A DNA stretch of 64,000 nucleotides from Quillaja saponaria (taxonomy: Eukaryota > Streptophyta > Magnoliopsida > Fabales > Quillajaceae), in contig CM055607.1 in the NCBI GenBank assembly GCA_029379385.1, positions 3,162,001 through 3,226,000 of the forward strand. Reading direction: 5' to 3'. The notes under the pieces were generated by a model. That model had not been told where the DNA came from. It was given only the letters and a program-made list of their open reading frames with translations, and made no database searches. A program made the translations under genes and the position numbers. Numbering within the stretch: the first letter of the stretch is position 1; every line of letters starts with the position of its first letter. Of the stretch, positions 24,508 to 36,001 are shown piece after piece.

Positions 24508-27500
24508 TCAGATACTGGTTGCTGTGGGCCTAAAACAATCAATATTGCATAATCGAACCGACCGCACCATATCTCCAAAGCTGCCATCACAATTCAAAAA
24601 ATTGAAGTCAAGAAAAACAAGGCTTGAATATGTGAGTCACCAGAATTTATATAACTCACCGGTCAATGCTGTTTCTTGCTTTCTCTGGTTGGTCCATTCC
24701 CTTCTCAGGCTGGTCCACACTCTTTCTAGATTTTTCTCTCTTATCAGTGGCTCTTGACTTCTCTCTCCGATCTGTACCTACCCCAGGTTTTTCTCTCTGG
24801 TCAGTACTACAGCCAGAGTTCTCTCTGTGATACATGCTGGGTTTGGGTTTCTCTCTAAAATCAGTGCTATTCCGAGGGTTTTCTGTTTGATCATAAATAC
24901 GGCCACTATTTCTTAGACTCTTCTCTATCACCAAGATAAATTTCTTGAGATGCTTTATGTATTGTGGGTAAAGCTCCAAGTCACAATGATTCCCTCCTCT
25001 AACCCATAATGGTTCATACTTTTCCTTACAGAGTTCCCAAAGCTGCTTACCATGGGACCAATCCACAACATCATCAGTGGTTCCCTGCAAGAACAAGGCA
25101 ACACAAAGAAACAACTTGCTAAATGAGTATAGTTGACTCAATCATAAGTTGCATGATGTTCACGTTTAAGCCTAGCGATACTTGATACACATCAAACGTG
25201 TATACAGTCAAACTAATTCATTTTTTTTTTTTTAATTAAACCCACATTATAGCACAACTTATTGTAACTGCAATCTTTTAACAAATCTATGTGCAGGAGT
25301 CCACATTCACCTAAACATACATAAAACTTGGTAGGTAAATGGTAAAATTAATAACAGAACTTATGTACTAAATATAGAGCTTAAATGCATTGAATAACCG
25401 TTGATATCGTAATCACCCAGGAAAAAATATATATTGCTTATAGGGCAGTGGCCATGACCAATTTGGAATGGATAACTTTAGGAAATTACATAACAGAGTT
25501 TTAAGTTATTCCAGCAGCTAAAGTGCAAGGGCTTTATGAAGGAAACATTATATGAGACACTCAAGGCAAATACTTTTCAGATGGGGATCTCCCTATGGTC
25601 ATGTTCCACAGATTTTTCACCTCAGAATGGGAATGAAATACTAAGCAAGGCTAAGGACCTCATAGATGCATGTGATCAGTCCACAGCATGTTGAAGACAT
25701 AGAAAAATCATGAAATGACCTATAAAACCAGCTGCTTTAAGATTTTAATAGAGACTTCCCAATTACATTATAGGAAGATATATCCACAAGTTCACGCCAC
25801 TCCCATCTGCTAATTAAAACAAACGGACAGTAGTAATTTTCAAGTTATAAATAACACCAGGATCCTGAAAAAGTACTATCATGAGGTCAAAGTTCAAACA
25901 TAGTAAATCTTTAGAAAATTAGTGTTCTTATCTGTCTCTTTTTTATTTTCATTCTTTCCTCTGTAATCCTTACCTTCGACAATAGCACAAAAGTTTCCTT
26001 ATATGGCTGCGGTATAACTGAAATGTTATAATTCAATATTGAATTTCTTTATCTACATATCAATGATGCAATTGGGTGGGTGAGAGGGGGGGGGGGGGGT
26101 GTTTGAACTTGGGACCTAGTTCTTAAGGAAGGACAGTTTGGAAACAGTGCCACAAGAATGAGGATAATAATTACTTAAAAATATTTGGCACACAACGACT
26201 TCCTTCAGTGTGCTTGGCAGTATAATGACATCCTACAGTTAAAAACACACAAAAAAAATAAAAAAAATCAAACTAAGGCATCAATTACTCTTCTCACAAT
26301 TTGTGCAACAACTGGAAAACAGATATATATTCTGAAGAATTGAGTTCAAACAACATTACAAAGTCCATTAAGCTCAAAAGAGTTCATTTAACATATTTAC
26401 TAGCTTATGAGGATATAGAAAACCAAGCACTTTGGATATAGGTTAGAGGCAATGCTTGCAACAAGACAAGGTCAAATGTATTCCGTCAATAAAGATCATC
26501 ACATAGAAGTACCACAAAAATATGTGCATGCTTAAGGAAAATTTGCAAACTCTCTACTATTATACTAGATGACTAAACTAATATATCTCTGAGAAATCGG
26601 AAATACACTCACATGAATCACCAGAACAGGACAATTGACCAAGGGAATTTTATCAATATTCTGCACAATAAGCAGGAAAATAATATTACAATGGAGTTAA
26701 TAGCAATAGGCAAGCAATGGAAACTAAAGATTTGTAGATAAAAGAGGTAAAACCTTATAAATGTCAAACCAGTATGTTCGCTTCACAGGATACATGACTC
26801 GAAGGCCAGAAAGAATTGGACTGTGTAGAACAACAGCCCTCAAATTTGGTAACTGGGAAGCCAGATCTAGTGTGGGCCCACTACCAACTGATTGTCCATA
26901 CAGGATAACATCTTCTTCCTTTGCCCCATACTCCTCTACAAGGCATCTATATGCAGTTTCTATGTCTGCATAAGTATTCTGCTCAGTAGGCTGCCCAAAA
27001 CATGACACATTGTTCAGTTGGCTTCCACAAAATTTTCAAATAACTTCAAAAGAAATATACCGCTGTTCGTTACTTGGAAAAAGCAGAATGATATTAAAGT
27101 TCAAACTTTTATTACAAGTTTTATTTTATTCTAATTTATGTTATAAACTTCAGTTTGATTGCAAACTCAATATACCAAATACAAACTTTGGGGTCAGTTA
27201 ATAATTCACTTAGCAATGAAAGAGCACCTAATACAAACCAAATGTCAAATATCCCATTAGCAAGTATGGATACAAGATTTTTAATATATACTCGGTCCAA
27301 TTCCCACCAAATCATAAACCGAAAAATATCAGTTCAAATAGTACAAACAAACGCAAATTTCCTATTTAGTCATCACCATACCTTCCCAGAAGACTGCCCG
27401 TACCCCGTGTAATCATACCTGCAAAAGAAGATAAATACACAAATTTTAGAACTCACTCACCATTTCAAATCAACACTAAAGTATGAATATAAGAATGCAT

Positions 27501-27913
27501 GAACTTTTGCTTGTACAGTTGTTGCATATGCAAGTATTTCACTGCTCATAGTATGTACAAACTATAATGCAAACAAAAGAAAAACTATCAAATCTATAAG
27601 CTTAAACTCACCCCATCAGATTGACTCGGAGGTGAATACTGAGTTCACTGAACAACTCGTACATCTGACCCAGATCAGCTGCATTTCCGTGCGAGTAGAG
27701 CAATGTCAGCTTCGCCGATGGATTCTTGATGTACACCGCCATGATATTATCCCCCCTTTTAGTTCTCAGCTTTAAAAAGTCGACGTTCTCCCTCGTGGCA
27801 ACCTCAGTCATCCTCAACTTCCCGGTTACCTCATCCACCTCCACTCCATACGACGGCGGGTTGGGCGGGAAAAACGCGAACTTTGCCGCCATGGACGACG
27901 TCACCGCCCCCAT
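24508..27913 (-). CDS. ABHD17-type alpha/beta hydrolase (probable acyl-protein thioesterase)
   Basis: Six exons: 27913-27612, 27418-27382, 26990-26754, 26660-26613, 25084-24660 and 24580-24508, giving 373 residues. The hydrolase core has [23 protein letters not shown] and the nucleophile elbow YGQSVGSG (Ser147). Acid candidates lie in GTTDDVVD (Asp212/213), and the catalytic His is in GGNHCDL (His241). The N terminus MGAVTSSM fits an N-myristoylation site. After residue 250 a plant-specific charged tail repeats REKS/REKP/PEK units. The 25084 exon could end at an in-frame TGA just past its donor, but splicing CG|GTGAGT to 24580 gives a tail [20 protein letters not shown] that I recognise in plant relatives, so the last exon is included. 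Animal ABHD17 depalmitoylates Ras and synaptic proteins. A similar membrane-associated role in plants is inferred. Confidence 0.92.
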
Positions 27914-28360
27914 TTTCCCCAATAAATAGAAAGAAGCAGAAAAACTACAAAATCTAGTCTTTAAATCAAATCTACTTGGTCATAGCTAAAATCTCTGAAA
28001 TCATGGGAAATTTAATTTAGAAGCAATTTCTAATATACAATAACAAAAAACAGAAAAAAAACTAGCAGATTTTGATTCAATATATACAAACTGAATACGT
28101 GGGATGTTGTTTGGTTCGTGGGAAAAAGTTCAGGAAACTGAAATTCTAACCTTCTAGGGTTAGAATTTTGAGATTGTTATGCGATAGGAGGCTTTCAGGT
28201 CGGAGAGAGAAAGTTGAGAGTCCCCCGGCGTGGAAAAGGAAGGAAGCACGTGTGAAATTATTAAACTTCTGGGGTGGAGCTGAGCCATTGGTCGATGGTG
28301 ATGTTTGAGACAGGAACAGTGACAGCTAACTGATTTAATGCCACGTGTCAGAGGCTTTTT
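27914..28360 (-). promoter_or_regulatory. Promoter region of the ABHD17-like gene with two G-boxes
   Basis: CACGTG occurs at 28247-28252 (within GCACGTGTG) and at 28342-28347 (within CCACGTGTCA, an ABRE-like context). Both lie 330-430 bp upstream of the ATG. Such motifs bind bZIP/bHLH factors, and abscisic-acid or light responsiveness is possible but inferred. Confidence 0.4.
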
Positions 28361-30956
28361 TTTTTTTCTATTGTCACTGGTGCCAGCTTAAATTTGATTA
28401 GTGTTTAACCATTCTATTTCTTTCTGTTATGAGAAATAAAAATTTAATCTTTTAAAAAAAAAAAAAAAAGGACTTGATTGAACAGGTTGTATAACACAAA
28501 GTTCTTTTTCTTTTGTTGAAAAAATAAAAGAAAAGGCTGATTTATTTATTTTTAATCAAAAAATAAAAAGAGACAATATCTAGATTCTTTCAAAGATAAT
28601 CATATTATTTATTAGTATTTTTACTATTCAAAACAGATAAATTTAACATCAAATAGCAATTTATTGAATTTTTTGTTAATTCATTGTAATCTCAAACAAA
28701 TTTTAGAACAACAATTTTTCCTTCAAATGTGAGCTGCAAGTTATAACAGTGTTGTTTTGTACCTACCAAGTATTCAACTATGATTTGATGTAAAACAGGT
28801 GATTTGTTAATCAGCTAACTGATTTTTGTTATGACAAAGTGAAAATTCAAATACTAGGTATTCATTTATTGTTATTTGATTTTAAATTATGTAATTTTTA
28901 ACTTACGGGCTCATTCGAATCAATCAATATATTAAACTTGCTTAGTATAACTATGTAAAAGTAATAATATGAAATATTGATGGTAGGTACATTCCGAGAA
29001 CTACTTTTAGAGAGAATTGTGACATTATTGGGTATAAATCTTTGTCCCCAAGACCAAACCCACTGACACCCAAAATAGTCGTATTTATTCCATTAGGAAA
29101 GGAAGTTAGTGCAAAGCCACAGTTATAGGTACGTTTTGACAGCTTACAGAAACATATTAATTAATGAATTAAAGTGTGCATATGGAAGGATAGGATTGAA
29201 ACATAAATCTCCCCATTATTGCAAAGAGTGGCTCAAACATTTTGTCATCTAGCAAACTGTTAATGTCTAATCTGTCTGGGTTCTGTCACTAAAGATAAAG
29301 AAGAAAGGGAGCAAGATTTGGAGTAAAAGGTGTCATTATAGTGATAATTCAATAGTATAGCATCAGCGTTGAGTTAAGTGTCATACCTCTGTCTGGGAAT
29401 GAAAAGTGGTATTTATGTTGGAGGTCTTGTGGAGTAGTTCAAAAGGTATCTTTACAGATGGCAAACTCTTATTGGTCAGTCTGGACAGGTCTGTCTACGT
29501 GTCTTCCAAGGTGGCAAGCTTCTATTGGGCATAAGTTGGTCCACGTGTCACATCCTCAACTAAATAAGGGCAACGAGAACTTGATAATTATAATGATTTA
29601 CTTAGCTAACATTACAATTTACAATACGAAGCAAGAATTAGCAACCGACTATTTTCATCGCTAATATTTTTATATTTTAAGAACAAATAACTTTATGAGA
29701 TTTCAGAATTAATGATGAATGAATTGTTGTTTAATTTTAATTTGTACAAATATAATTTTGTTGTTAATTGGCTATATATAATAATTATAATAATTAGCCA
29801 TGGCATGTGTTTACGCACATACTAAATGAATTTTTAAAAAAATTATAAAAATTTTATTTTAATATTTTTAATTTTTTCTAAAGAGAAAAATATGAGTTAG
29901 TGTACGATTGAAAATGTTCTTTCAATAAATTCATTTTAATAAAAAAAATATTTTTATAGGTGGGAGAGTGGAGAGGTTATTGTTTTGTGTGTGTGAGAGA
30001 GTAGGGGGTGTGGTATTTTTTTTAATGAAAAATAAATAGTTTTTATTATGTAATAGAATGAGATTTAGTTATTAAATTTATTTTTTAAATAAGTATATAT
30101 TATATATTTAGAGATTATAAGAAATCTTTTAAAGAGATTGAGAGTTCAATTCTCCTTGACAGTCTTATTAGAGATAAATCTACATTCTCACTTATGATCA
30201 TAACCACTCTCGGATTAACTTTTAATTTCGATTCCGGCGATAAGAGTTTTTCCAAATATAGAATAATAGTAATGTGAGTATAATTTTTTCTGCCAGAATG
30301 TATAGAAGAACCTACCTATCTTTCTATTGTTCTACCAAAACAAAAATAATTAGTATTAAAAAGTATGATAAGTTAACGAATAAACATTAATTTTAACGGA
30401 AGAACTAATTGCTAATTTGTCATTAATTAATCATTAAATATTTGTTGTCAATAATGATTGTTACACTATTTAATTTACACTTAAATTACGATTACGATAA
30501 ATTAACTCAATCATGATGTCACAATTTAATCACGGATTTTCTGTGGAAAGGCATCCATCACGTATCAACATTTTTCTTATAGTAAATTATTCACGGGTCA
30601 TTCTTTATAGCTAACCTTAAACCACTCATTTTGATGAGGCAATGATTTTTTAATTTGGTAATTATTTCATTATGTGTGCTTTTTTATTTTTATTTTTTTA
30701 TTTTCATATAAAGAATATATAAAAAAGGAAATGAGTACATAAGAAAATTGAATAGTGATAAGATCAATAATAGTGGAGCTGGTGCTTAACCTTTCATAAG
30801 TTGTTGATTCCACTCTTCGTATTATCAAGCTTTTTGAATTAAGTGCAATCTTTATATATTAATTCAAATGACATGTTATAATTTGAAGAAAAAAATGATA
30901 AAAAATTGCGAATCAAATTACATACACTAATGATTTATTTACTGAAAGGTGTATAT

Positions 30957-30990
<34 letters not shown>

Positions 30991-31316
30991 CATCTCCAAT
31001 CTCTTATTCTATGACTCCATTCTTCTCAAGTTAAACATGTCTAATTAAGATAGAAAAGAAATTACGGGTTTCAAATAATTAGTGCTTAATTAGGTAATCA
31101 TTGGACATCTTATATTTGTCTCAATGTTTTTGTTTTCACATTGTTAAAGTTGGATTCCACAAACTTGAGATGTTTAGGGATGTCCTCTACGTAGCACGCA
31201 TTTTTTGGATCGGATATGAAAAACTTTGGTGTCAAAATTAATATTCAGCAAAAAAATAATAAGTTGTAAAATCATAAAAGAGAGTGTGCAAGAGACAACC
31301 TATATAACTTTTAGGG

Positions 31317-31435
31317 CTTAGCCTCGTCATAAAGAAATATAAGGCCAATCAGCACGTGCCACATGTTACAGTATAATGAGGTTAATTACTTTATGGAGTA
31401 GACCATTAGGCTTTGGCTAAGCCACGTCACATAGA
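31317..31435 (+). repeat. Duplicated CCAAT/CACGTG module, copy A
   Basis: Contains CATAAAGAAATATAAGGCCAA, CACGTGCCA, GTTAATTACTTT and GGCTTTGGCTAAGCCACGTC in this order. Copy B at 32166-32290 has the same order of blocks. A weaker relative at about 54055-54100 has ATGTAGCCAATGGAACAGG. Confidence 0.6.
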
Positions 31436-31723
31436 GACTTGGACTAGCTAGATGTCGGAGTTATCTGATTTGGACGAATGATCAAATAAACTAATTCTTT
31501 ACCTATATTTTTGTTTTTTCGGTGGTAGGTTATCACTTAATTTTCATATTTTTCAAAATATGCATACCTGTTTTACTCCCACCATTTCACATTTTGTAAA
31601 ATATACATACCTACTACATTCTCACATTTTAATATTTTACAAAATATGTATAAGTACTCTACTCCCACCTTTTCGAGTGCGAATCGGTAAGTTCCAGCTT
31701 GTGATCAAAGTTCTTTGGCATCT

Positions 31724-31880
31724 TATGTCACTAGGTAGTAAATAAATAAGTCAAGTTGATAAGTCAAATATGTCACTAGGTAGTAAATAAATAAGTTAGA
31801 TTGACCATAAGTTAAATATGTGTTTGGTATGCAAATAAATAAGTCTGGTTGATAAGTCTAAAATGTGTTTGGTATATATA
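31724..31880. repeat. Imperfect tandem repeat, about 50-bp period
   Basis: TATGTCACTAGGTAGTAAAT then AAATAAGT is repeated, followed by two related units with TATGTGTTTGGTAT and AAATAAATAAGT. A separate short duplication of a TTTTACAAAATAT/ATACATACCT phrase precedes it at about 31548-31670. Confidence 0.65.
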
Positions 31881-32165
31881 TGGTATAAGTCAGTTTGGGT
31901 GTTAATTACAATATAAATTATGCATACTATCATATATTGTAAAATAATATAATTTTAAGGATAAATTAGTCTATTTGCATGTGAGAATCCAATCGAATTT
32001 TGATAAATTGGTCAATACCACCTTATGTAGATTGCTGATTTTGTTTATATTAAATTAGATTACGATTGGCTTAATTTGCAGATTGGGGAATCCAAACACA
32101 CGCAATCTGCAATCGGAGCTTTCCATTCGACAATCGGAGTTGTCAAACCATGTACCAACGGGATG

Positions 32166-32290
32166 TTAGTCTCATTATAAAGAAATATGTAGCCAATGGA
32201 CACGTGCCATGTATCATAGTAACGATGCTGTAATAATAGGTCAATTACTTTTTAGCATGAACTGTTACGCTTTGACTAAGCCATATACAT
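32166..32290 (+). repeat. Duplicated CCAAT/CACGTG module, copy B
   Basis: Shares ATAAAGAAATATGTAGCCAA, CACGTGCCAT, GTCAATTACTTTTT and GCTTTGACTAAGCCA with copy A, in the same order and direction, about 0.85 kb away. Confidence 0.6.
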
Positions 32291-34370
32291 ATCGTATTTG
32301 GATAATATGAATCCCGTATCATATATAAATCAAGTTTATGAGACACCACTCTTTCTATCTTATTGTTGAGTTTGGTTTTGTAAAAAACAAAGGAACATTC
32401 AATTCTCATATTGAATATAAATGACATAGCATAAGGCTTTACTAATGATAAAACACGTTTGCACTTTGTCCATGAATGAATGATAGGATTGGGTGTAGTG
32501 TTTTCTCCATAATCAATTTGCGCCCCTAATTAAAATTTTTACTTTTTGAAATTATGAATTATTTATTACTAATTTTGTTGATAACTTATTAATTAACAAG
32601 TAGTTTCTTTTAATTATATAGTTTTTTCAAATACTAAAATATCTTGAATATTTGTATGTTTTTTTTTGGTTTCCCACGAGTTTTCACACACCCTTTGGGT
32701 ATAGGACTAATCTCGTTTTGGGTTTTGTGGCTCACCCTTCTCATAAGTGTTTTCTACGAGCTCGAATTCCTGATTGTACATTTTTAATAAAATTGATATG
32801 GGGATCAAAACTCGAAACAAATAAAGTGGACCTATATATAGATTTTACAAATTATTGTTTTTTATTTTTGTACACGAAGCGAAATTGATGAGTATACATA
32901 ATCATTTCTTAAGGACACGCTTAGAAGTATGAAGTTATAAATGAAATTGAAATTATAAAAATAATTGAAATTATAATAGAATTAAAATTGATCAAAGTTG
33001 AAATTATAAGTTTGGATTACATAAAAATTTTTAATTAAAATTGTGTTTCAAGCACTTCATTTTTTATCCTTCAACAGTTCTCTACGAAGATGGCTAATGT
33101 AATCAGCGGTTCTCGATGAAGGTGATCATTGTCTTGGCTAGCTCCCAATGATAGTTGTTATCGTTTTTACTTGGTCTTGTTAGTAATTGTCATGATGTCT
33201 GATGGGCCTTGATAGTGATTGTTGTTATTTTTAACAAGTCTTGAAGGTCATTATCGTCATCTCAACTTGATCATGTAGGTGTTTTTCATCGTTTTGAAGG
33301 TCACTAGAGGCGTCAAGTGGCAACCAATGATAGGTTGAAGAGGTTTCCGATAGATGGAGGAGATTGTTGATGAGTTGTGGTGATGTATAATATGATATGA
33401 CACAATGATGACATATACATAAATGATTCTAAGATAATAATTATTTAAAAGATTTTTTTAATGGGTGTTTTATGTGCACTTTTTAAAATTTTATAAATAA
33501 AAATTTGTAATATTTATTATAATAATTAATCATGATATCAGTGCTATTTAAAATATAAATTACTATTTTTTAAAATTTTAATTTAGAAAATTATATTTAT
33601 TATAATGTAATAAATATATTTAAGAAACCGTTAAAACTTAAAATAGTAATTGTTAAAGTATACAAACACTGCCCCGTTAGGGGCCATGTCTTGGGTAACA
33701 TAATGCGTATCCCAAGACACCCGATATTTCTGGGCCATGATGGGCTAGTTTGGGTTGTTGAAGCCTGCATCTCGAGCATCCCAAGATGCATGTCAGAAAA
33801 GCAACCCAGTGAGCACTTCTCGACTACATGTCCTAAGACCCGGACCCACGCATTTTCTCTTCTATTTTTGTCCTTTATCTTTATTTTTGTTTTTATTTTA
33901 ATTTTGTCCCTCCTTCAACCAAGCTTTTAGAAAATCTAAATACATTAAAAATAAATACTTTTTTTATAATTTATACACAAATTATTATTATTATTATAAT
34001 TTTTGTTACACAAACTAGCCTTTCAAACCTTAGTTATAACTTTCGGACAATCAGACAAACATATGAATATGCTCACTTTTGTGGGCCATGGCTTCTTTTC
34101 CCTTCCGAGTTTTGATCATCCAATGGCCGCCCTTTCAAATATCAAACGTGGCAACCATGTAATGGAAAAGACTAAAATAGCGTTCTTTTTCTTGTCCACT
34201 TTGTCAAATAGTGACAAAGTAAAATCCAACCCAATGTGAGCTAGTATTATAGATTAGCAAGAGAGAGGGAGAGCAAGACAAACTTACCGGGGTTAGGTTC
34301 TTCCCTCATTTCTGTGCCAGAATTTTACTTCTCTGGGCTCTGACAAGTTCTCCTCACCTACAAAAATCAA

Positions 34371-34596
34371 ATGGTTCTTCAATTCAAGGTAACCAATCTC
34401 AGACCACATAGCTGCAGCTTTTTGTTCTCGGATTGATCCGTGACAAAAAAGAATTAGTTTTCATTTGAACAATTTTGACTCTGAAAAAAGGTTAGGACTT
34501 TTGATCTGGTCTAGAACTCTGATACTTTTATATGATTGTTTGAGTTCCGTTTGTTAGGAATTATGGGGTTCTTTGAAAGTTGAAAACGGTTTCTGA
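34371..34596 (+). promoter_or_regulatory. F-box gene leader: spliced upstream ORF across a 5'-UTR intron
   Basis: A good donor (AAG|GTAACC, GT at 34389-34390) and acceptor (TTTGTTAG|GAAT, exon from 34558) define a 5'-UTR intron. An upstream ATG at 34371 reads six codons, crosses the splice in phase and stops at TGA 34594-34596, making an 18-codon upstream ORF only in the spliced mRNA. A second one (ATG at 34602, seven codons) follows. These may lower translation of the main frame. Confidence 0.5.
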
Positions 34597-34684
34597 GCCT
34601 CCGATGCTTTTGTCCTTGAGACACTAGGTTCATCTGATATTTGGATAGCTAGTGAAATTTGGGGTTTCTTCAAAATTGGAGAGC

Positions 34685-36001
34685 ATGGATTGTATTGGGA
34701 CCTCTTCTGAATCTGGGTCTCGAATGTATACTTCTGAATCAACGAAAAATGCAGGATTTCATGAAGATGATAGATGTGTAGATCAAGTGTCACCGCCTAG
34801 GGGTGGTGGGTCAAGGAACACAAGTCCATTGGGTCGTGTAGGGTCTAGAAACACTAGCCCATCAAGGCAGAAGGTTGTTAAGACCAAGCCGCGTGGTTTA
34901 GATGAGGAAACACTTGCCACATTTGGTAAAGCAATTCATGCTGATGTTCACATGGAAGATAATATATGGGCAATGTTACCTGAAGACTTGTTGCAAGAGA
35001 TCTTAGCTAGGGTCCCTCCGTTTATGATATTTCGGCTGCGTCCTGTATGCAAACGCTGGAATTCACTCCTTCAAGATAATAGTTTTCTGAAATTTCACTC
35101 TCAAGTGCCATCTCATGGGCCTTGTCTTCTTACATTTTGGAAGAACCCACAGACCCCACAATGTTCAGTCTTCAGTTTGCCCCTAAAATCTTGGTACAGG
35201 ATTCCTTTCACATTTTTGCCGCAATGGGCATTCTGGTTAGTTGGCTCATCAGGTGGTCTTGTTTGCTTTTCTGGGCTTGATGGGATAACATTTAAAACTT
35301 TAGTTTGTAACCCCCTCACTCAAACATGGAGAACATTACCGAGTATGCATTACAATCAGCAAAGGCAACTGATAATGGTTGTTGATCGGATGGATAGGTC
35401 ATTTAAAGTCATAGCCACTAGTGATTTATATGGTGACAGGTCATTGCCCACTGAAGTCTATGATTCAAAACTTAACAGTTGGTCACTTCACCAGATAATG
35501 CCAGCAGTCAACCTCTGCTCCTCAAAGATGGCCTATTGTGACTCCAGGTTGTATTTGGAGACCCTTTCACCACTTGGGTTAATGATGTATTGTCTAGACA
35601 CGGGTTACTGGGAACACATTCCAGCTAAGTTCCCTCGATCTTTGTTGGATGGTTATTTGGTTGCTGGCACCCAGAAGCGCCTGTTTCTTGTTGGAAGAAT
35701 TGGTCTTTACAGTACTCTTCAGAGTATGAGAATTTGGGAACTAGATCATGCAAAGATCACGTGGGTGGAGATAAGTAGGATGCCACCAAAGTATTTTCGT
35801 GCTTTGTTGAGGTTATCAGCTGAGAGATTTGAGTGCTTTGGACAGGATAATTTAATCTGCTTTACATCCTGGAACCAAGGGAAGGGCCTTCTTTATGATG
35901 TTGATAAGAAGGTCTGGTCGTGGATTGGCGGTTGTGCTCTTCAGTCGTACAACAGTCAGGTCTGTTTCTATGAGCCTAGATTTGATGCTTCCATCTACTG
36001 A
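34685..36001 (+). CDS. F-box/kelch-repeat protein
   Basis: An uninterrupted frame of 438 residues. The first in-frame ATG is at 34685; the open frame upstream of it has no ATG. Residues 1-90 are Ser/Arg-rich and contain SRNTSP twice (43-48 and 54-59). The F-box is at about 95-140 ([19 protein letters not shown], then [14 protein letters not shown]). A propeller-like region at about 145-430 has kelch-type blocks such as [38 protein letters not shown] and [15 protein letters not shown]. It resembles the protein I remember as At5g15710. F-box/kelch proteins act as substrate adaptors of SCF ubiquitin ligases, binding SKP1/ASK through the F-box and the target through the propeller. The target here is unknown. 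Confidence 0.93.
   Translation: MDCIGTSSESGSRMYTSESTKNAGFHEDDRCVDQVSPPRGGGSRNTSPLGRVGSRNTSPSRQKVVKTKPRGLDEETLATFGKAIHADVHMEDNIWAMLPEDLLQEILARVPPFMIFRLRPVCKRWNSLLQDNSFLKFHSQVPSHGPCLLTFWKNPQTPQCSVFSLPLKSWYRIPFTFLPQWAFWLVGSSGGLVCFSGLDGITFKTLVCNPLTQTWRTLPSMHYNQQRQLIMVVDRMDRSFKVIATSDLYGDRSLPTEVYDSKLNSWSLHQIMPAVNLCSSKMAYCDSRLYLETLSPLGLMMYCLDTGYWEHIPAKFPRSLLDGYLVAGTQKRLFLVGRIGLYSTLQSMRIWELDHAKITWVEISRMPPKYFRALLRLSAERFECFGQDNLICFTSWNQGKGLLYDVDKKVWSWIGGCALQSYNSQVCFYEPRFDASIY

Larger units (their letters stand above)
28361..34260. other. Intergenic region, about 5.9 kb
   Basis: No gene was supported. The sequence is AT-rich with a (TA)n microsatellite near 30951-30990, tandem duplications at about 31548-31880, and a duplicated CCAAT plus G-box module at 31317-31435 and 32166-32290. 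Short open frames here lack family features. Confidence 0.45.

Noticed and set aside
26079..26170. G-run followed by GTTTGAACTTGGGACCTAG, resembling a tRNA B-box
   Set aside because: No A-box or cloverleaf upstream. It is at most a tRNA-derived repeat scrap in an ABHD17-like intron.
29458..29664. 68-codon plus-strand frame in the 28-34 kb intergenic region
   Set aside because: No homology and no transcript-like context.
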